From Megamerina dolium (lineage: Eukaryota > Arthropoda > Insecta > Diptera > Megamerinidae), in contig OY978529.1 of the NCBI GenBank assembly GCA_963854835.1, positions 7,784,501 through 7,848,500 of the forward strand: DNA of 64,000 nucleotides, read 5' to 3'. The notes below the pieces were generated by a model. That model saw nothing but the letters and a program-made list of their open reading frames with translations, had not been told where the DNA came from and searched no databases. Of this stretch, positions 61,904-64,000 are shown one piece after another (position 1 is the stretch's first letter; each line of letters starts with the position of its first letter). The position numbers and the translations under genes were made by a program.

Positions 61904-63181
61904 TTATTTCTTCTGATTTTGTTGTTTTTCTGTATTCCAAACGGCTGAATCTAATTGCCGAAGATTACTATCACCCAGAATTTCTCCAACTTTGTAGTAG
62001 CAATTAAGTACACTGGGGAAATGTTCATCAATATATTGCCGAAAATCTGTAATTATATAAGTATGTATATATCAATCAATCAAGCAGTTAAGTACACTCG
62101 AGAAAAAAATAAAAAATTTCCTCGGATAGAGCTTATTTTTGTGAATATAACAAATCAAAAATTTGCTGCCGGCTACGCCAATATAAGGCGTGGCTCAATG
62201 TCAAAGTTCAGATTTGCGATCAAAATTTAAAAGTTATTATCGAAAATATAAATTTGGAAAAATGTGTTTTTCAAAAACCGATTTTTTATCGAAAATACCT
62301 ATCGAAGATTTATTCTATAATTTACAATGGTGTATAACGAATGAATTAAAAAAATAATTATGTATTAAAAAAATGTACTCTAAGTTGATACTTCATAGTT
62401 TTTTCAATATGGACGGATTTTAGTACAATTACCAGTATGTTTTTTTTTATAGCCGGCCTTTGGTCGGACGCAAGAAAAAATATCCCTTATAGGCCTGTCG
62501 CCGGCGTCATGACCATCAGAATTTTATTATATTTACATTTACCACTATGATTTTCCTTTGTTTCACTACTTTTTCCGTGTACATTTAATTGTACTAGACA
62601 AAGTATTAAGATTTAAAAAAATATTAAAAATACATAAATATGTTTAATATATCACTGGATAATTGTATGGTCTTTAATATTTTCGAATTTATTGAGTAAT
62701 CTCGACCTCAAATTTGAATTTTGACCTTGAGCCACTCCTTATTTAGGTGGACAAAATGTTTTTAGGTGACAAAAGAGAGTGCGATTAGTCAATAAAAATT
62801 TTTTTTTTCATTCAAAAGTAAACTACATATATGAGTGACATCTTTTTCGCCAAGATGTGCAATTTAAGATTCTATGCTATTCCATGGTATAATAATAAAT
62901 ATGCCACAAATTATTCTATGGTGTTATTCTACACTTGTCATGCCAAACGTATTCACACAAATAATTAATTCGCCTATCCTTACGCATATAATGACGTCAC
63001 CAAAATGAAAGCAATGGAAAAGCACAATATAAATACCCGAAAATATCTAACCTCGGTTTGTGTTCATACGATAATAAACACCATATGATGCTGCAAATGC
63101 AATTGCCTCAAAGATAAATAGAGTTTTTGCACCGCCTTTAATTATTTTCCACCACACAAACTTTGGGGTCTTCGGCAACAT
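61904..63181 (-). CDS. CEBPZOS: CEBPZOS-like mitochondrial small membrane protein, 90 aa
   Basis: Two exons, 63181-63052 and 62046-61904, with GT-AG borders and matching phase (130 and 143 bases). Residues about 12-36 form a membrane segment (GGAKTLFIFEAIAFAASYGV). The second half contains YYRMNTNRDFRQYIDEHFPS and NLRQLDSAVWN, aligning with the human CEBPZOS pattern KMHTSQDFRQ...LDQKTW. Human CEBPZOS is a short mitochondrial protein of unknown function. The ATG is the first in frame; an in-frame TAG lies seven codons upstream. A two-codon uORF (ATG TAA) overlaps the start. The stop codon overlaps an AATAAA. The two neighbours downstream follow within tens of bases. Confidence 0.83.
62047..63051 (-). 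other. CEBPZOS-like gene intron
   Basis: Donor GTTAGA and acceptor TTACAG on the minus strand. Contains the inverted relative of the 20760-21210 AT-rich repeat (62260-62720). Confidence 0.7.
62260..62720 (-). repeat. AT-rich dispersed repeat (relative of 20760-21210)
   Basis: Contains ttcaatatggacggatttta and ggataattgtatggtcttta, matching the other copy in the opposite orientation. Confidence 0.5.
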
Positions 63182-63186
63182 TACAT
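63179..63186 (-). promoter_or_regulatory. Start-stop uORF overlapping the CEBPZOS-like start
   Basis: On the minus strand the sequence is ATGTAATG: a uORF consisting only of ATG and TAA, whose last A is the A of the main ATG. Such minimal uORFs are known to slow ribosomes or allow re-initiation; an effect here is inference. Confidence 0.8.
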
Positions 63187-63893
63187 GACAAGCACACACT
63201 ACGAATCGAGAAAAATTTTAATTATCCTGACCTATGGCCAAATCACATTACATTACAGATTGGCTGCTGAGACAATATTGGAACAACTATCAATACTTAG
63301 CATGGCTTTCTTACGTAGACGAACGAATTGACTTCAGCACTGCAACATCGCAACGTGACGACAATTGTCGTTGTGGTCTACTTCAATATATTTCTATTTT
63401 GACATGCATCAAAATGATATGTAAGCAATTGTAAGCAACCCTGAAATTAGTATATTTAACTTATTTCGTTTTTAGCTCGAATTACTAACAATCGTTCAGT
63501 TCGTTTCTATTGCATACATCATCACCGATTTTTTCTGCTGTGTCTGTTTACTACTTTACGTATACGAACGAAATGACTACAACACTGCGACATTATAGGA
63601 TGACGACAGTTGTCGCAGTTTCCGATATCAATATATTTCTATTTGACATGCAGCAAATCTGCTATGGAGCTTCAGCTTAACAGCCATACCTAAACAAAAG
63701 CGTCGACGTTTTTTATCTGTCAAAAATTATCACGGCCATACAAATTGTATAACGCAAACCATAATAACGCGACGGCAGCGCCGAGCAGTTGAAACATCCG
63801 ATTTTGACAATTATGAAGTGAAGTTGTTTGTGAATAACAAGTAAATTGTCATTGTTTGAAAAAGTTTGCTACACCAAAGTTTATTCTGCACAA
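63182..63893. promoter_or_regulatory. Probable divergent promoter region with a duplicated dispersed repeat
   Basis: Lies between the minus-strand trio and a possible plus-strand gene. Two related segments at 63315-63415 and 63557-63660 share gacgaacgaa/tacgaacgaa, ctgc(a/g)acat and caatatatttctatttt. A third lies near 51008-51070. No TATA box was assigned. Confidence 0.45.
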
Positions 63894-63899
63894 ATGAAG
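63894..63899 (+). CDS. Possible first coding exon (Met-Lys) of a gene leaving the window
   Basis: ATGAAG is followed directly by gttagt, a good donor, after what could be a 5' UTR on the far side of the divergent promoter. Only two codons would be in the window, so the product is unknown. Evidence is positional. Confidence 0.3.
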
Positions 63900-64000
63900 G
63901 TTAGTAGTTTATATTTCATTAATTAATAATTTCATTTAATAATTAAAATAATTAAACTGGTGCATGGAAATCCATTCATTTATAAAAAGACTGCCATAGC

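Overview
The window is animal nuclear DNA, most likely from a higher dipteran of tephritid fruit-fly type. It is AT-rich, every multi-exon gene keeps GT-AG introns with conserved phases, the proteins are closest in style to fly orthologues, and the non-genic space is packed with jockey-, RTE- and R1/LOA-like LINEs, Tc1/mariner elements, hAT-like and other inverted-repeat elements and a tRNA-derived SINE. The tephritid assignment is inference; nothing in the sequence proves the species.

Layout. 1-1400: 5' end of an LTR retrotransposon on the minus strand, with an open gag frame carrying a SAP domain and running off the window. 1530-4400: LINE and Tc1 relics and a hAT-like non-autonomous element. 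4659-27992 (+): thirteen exons of the GABA-B receptor subunit 1 gene (C-terminal 755 residues; the N-terminus lies upstream), with introns full of transposons, including one intact Tc1-like element (13997-15645). 28307-32306: a nested transposon stack. 32300-42000: gene-poor, AT-rich DNA with inverted-repeat elements, a palindromic minisatellite, LINE relics and a solo LTR. 42065-58061 (+): an equilibrative nucleoside transporter gene of six coding exons. Its 11.7-kb first intron contains, on the opposite strand, the complete AP-endonuclease gene Rrp1 (47785-45824). 60495-63181 (-): three tightly packed genes read in the order CEBPZOS-like, UQCC3-like, tubulin cofactor C, separated by only 57 and 35 bases. 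63894 (+): a possible two-codon first exon of a divergent gene leaving the window.

Functionally, the receptor is a neuronal class C GPCR subunit, the transporter moves nucleosides across membranes and Rrp1 repairs abasic DNA. The minus-strand trio combines two small mitochondrial membrane proteins with a tubulin-folding cofactor. The trio is the most interesting arrangement: no ATG lies between consecutive reading frames, and the first frame is preceded by a minimal start-stop uORF, so a polycistronic fly mRNA is possible. An AATAAA overlapping the first stop codon is the main evidence for the alternative of separate transcripts.
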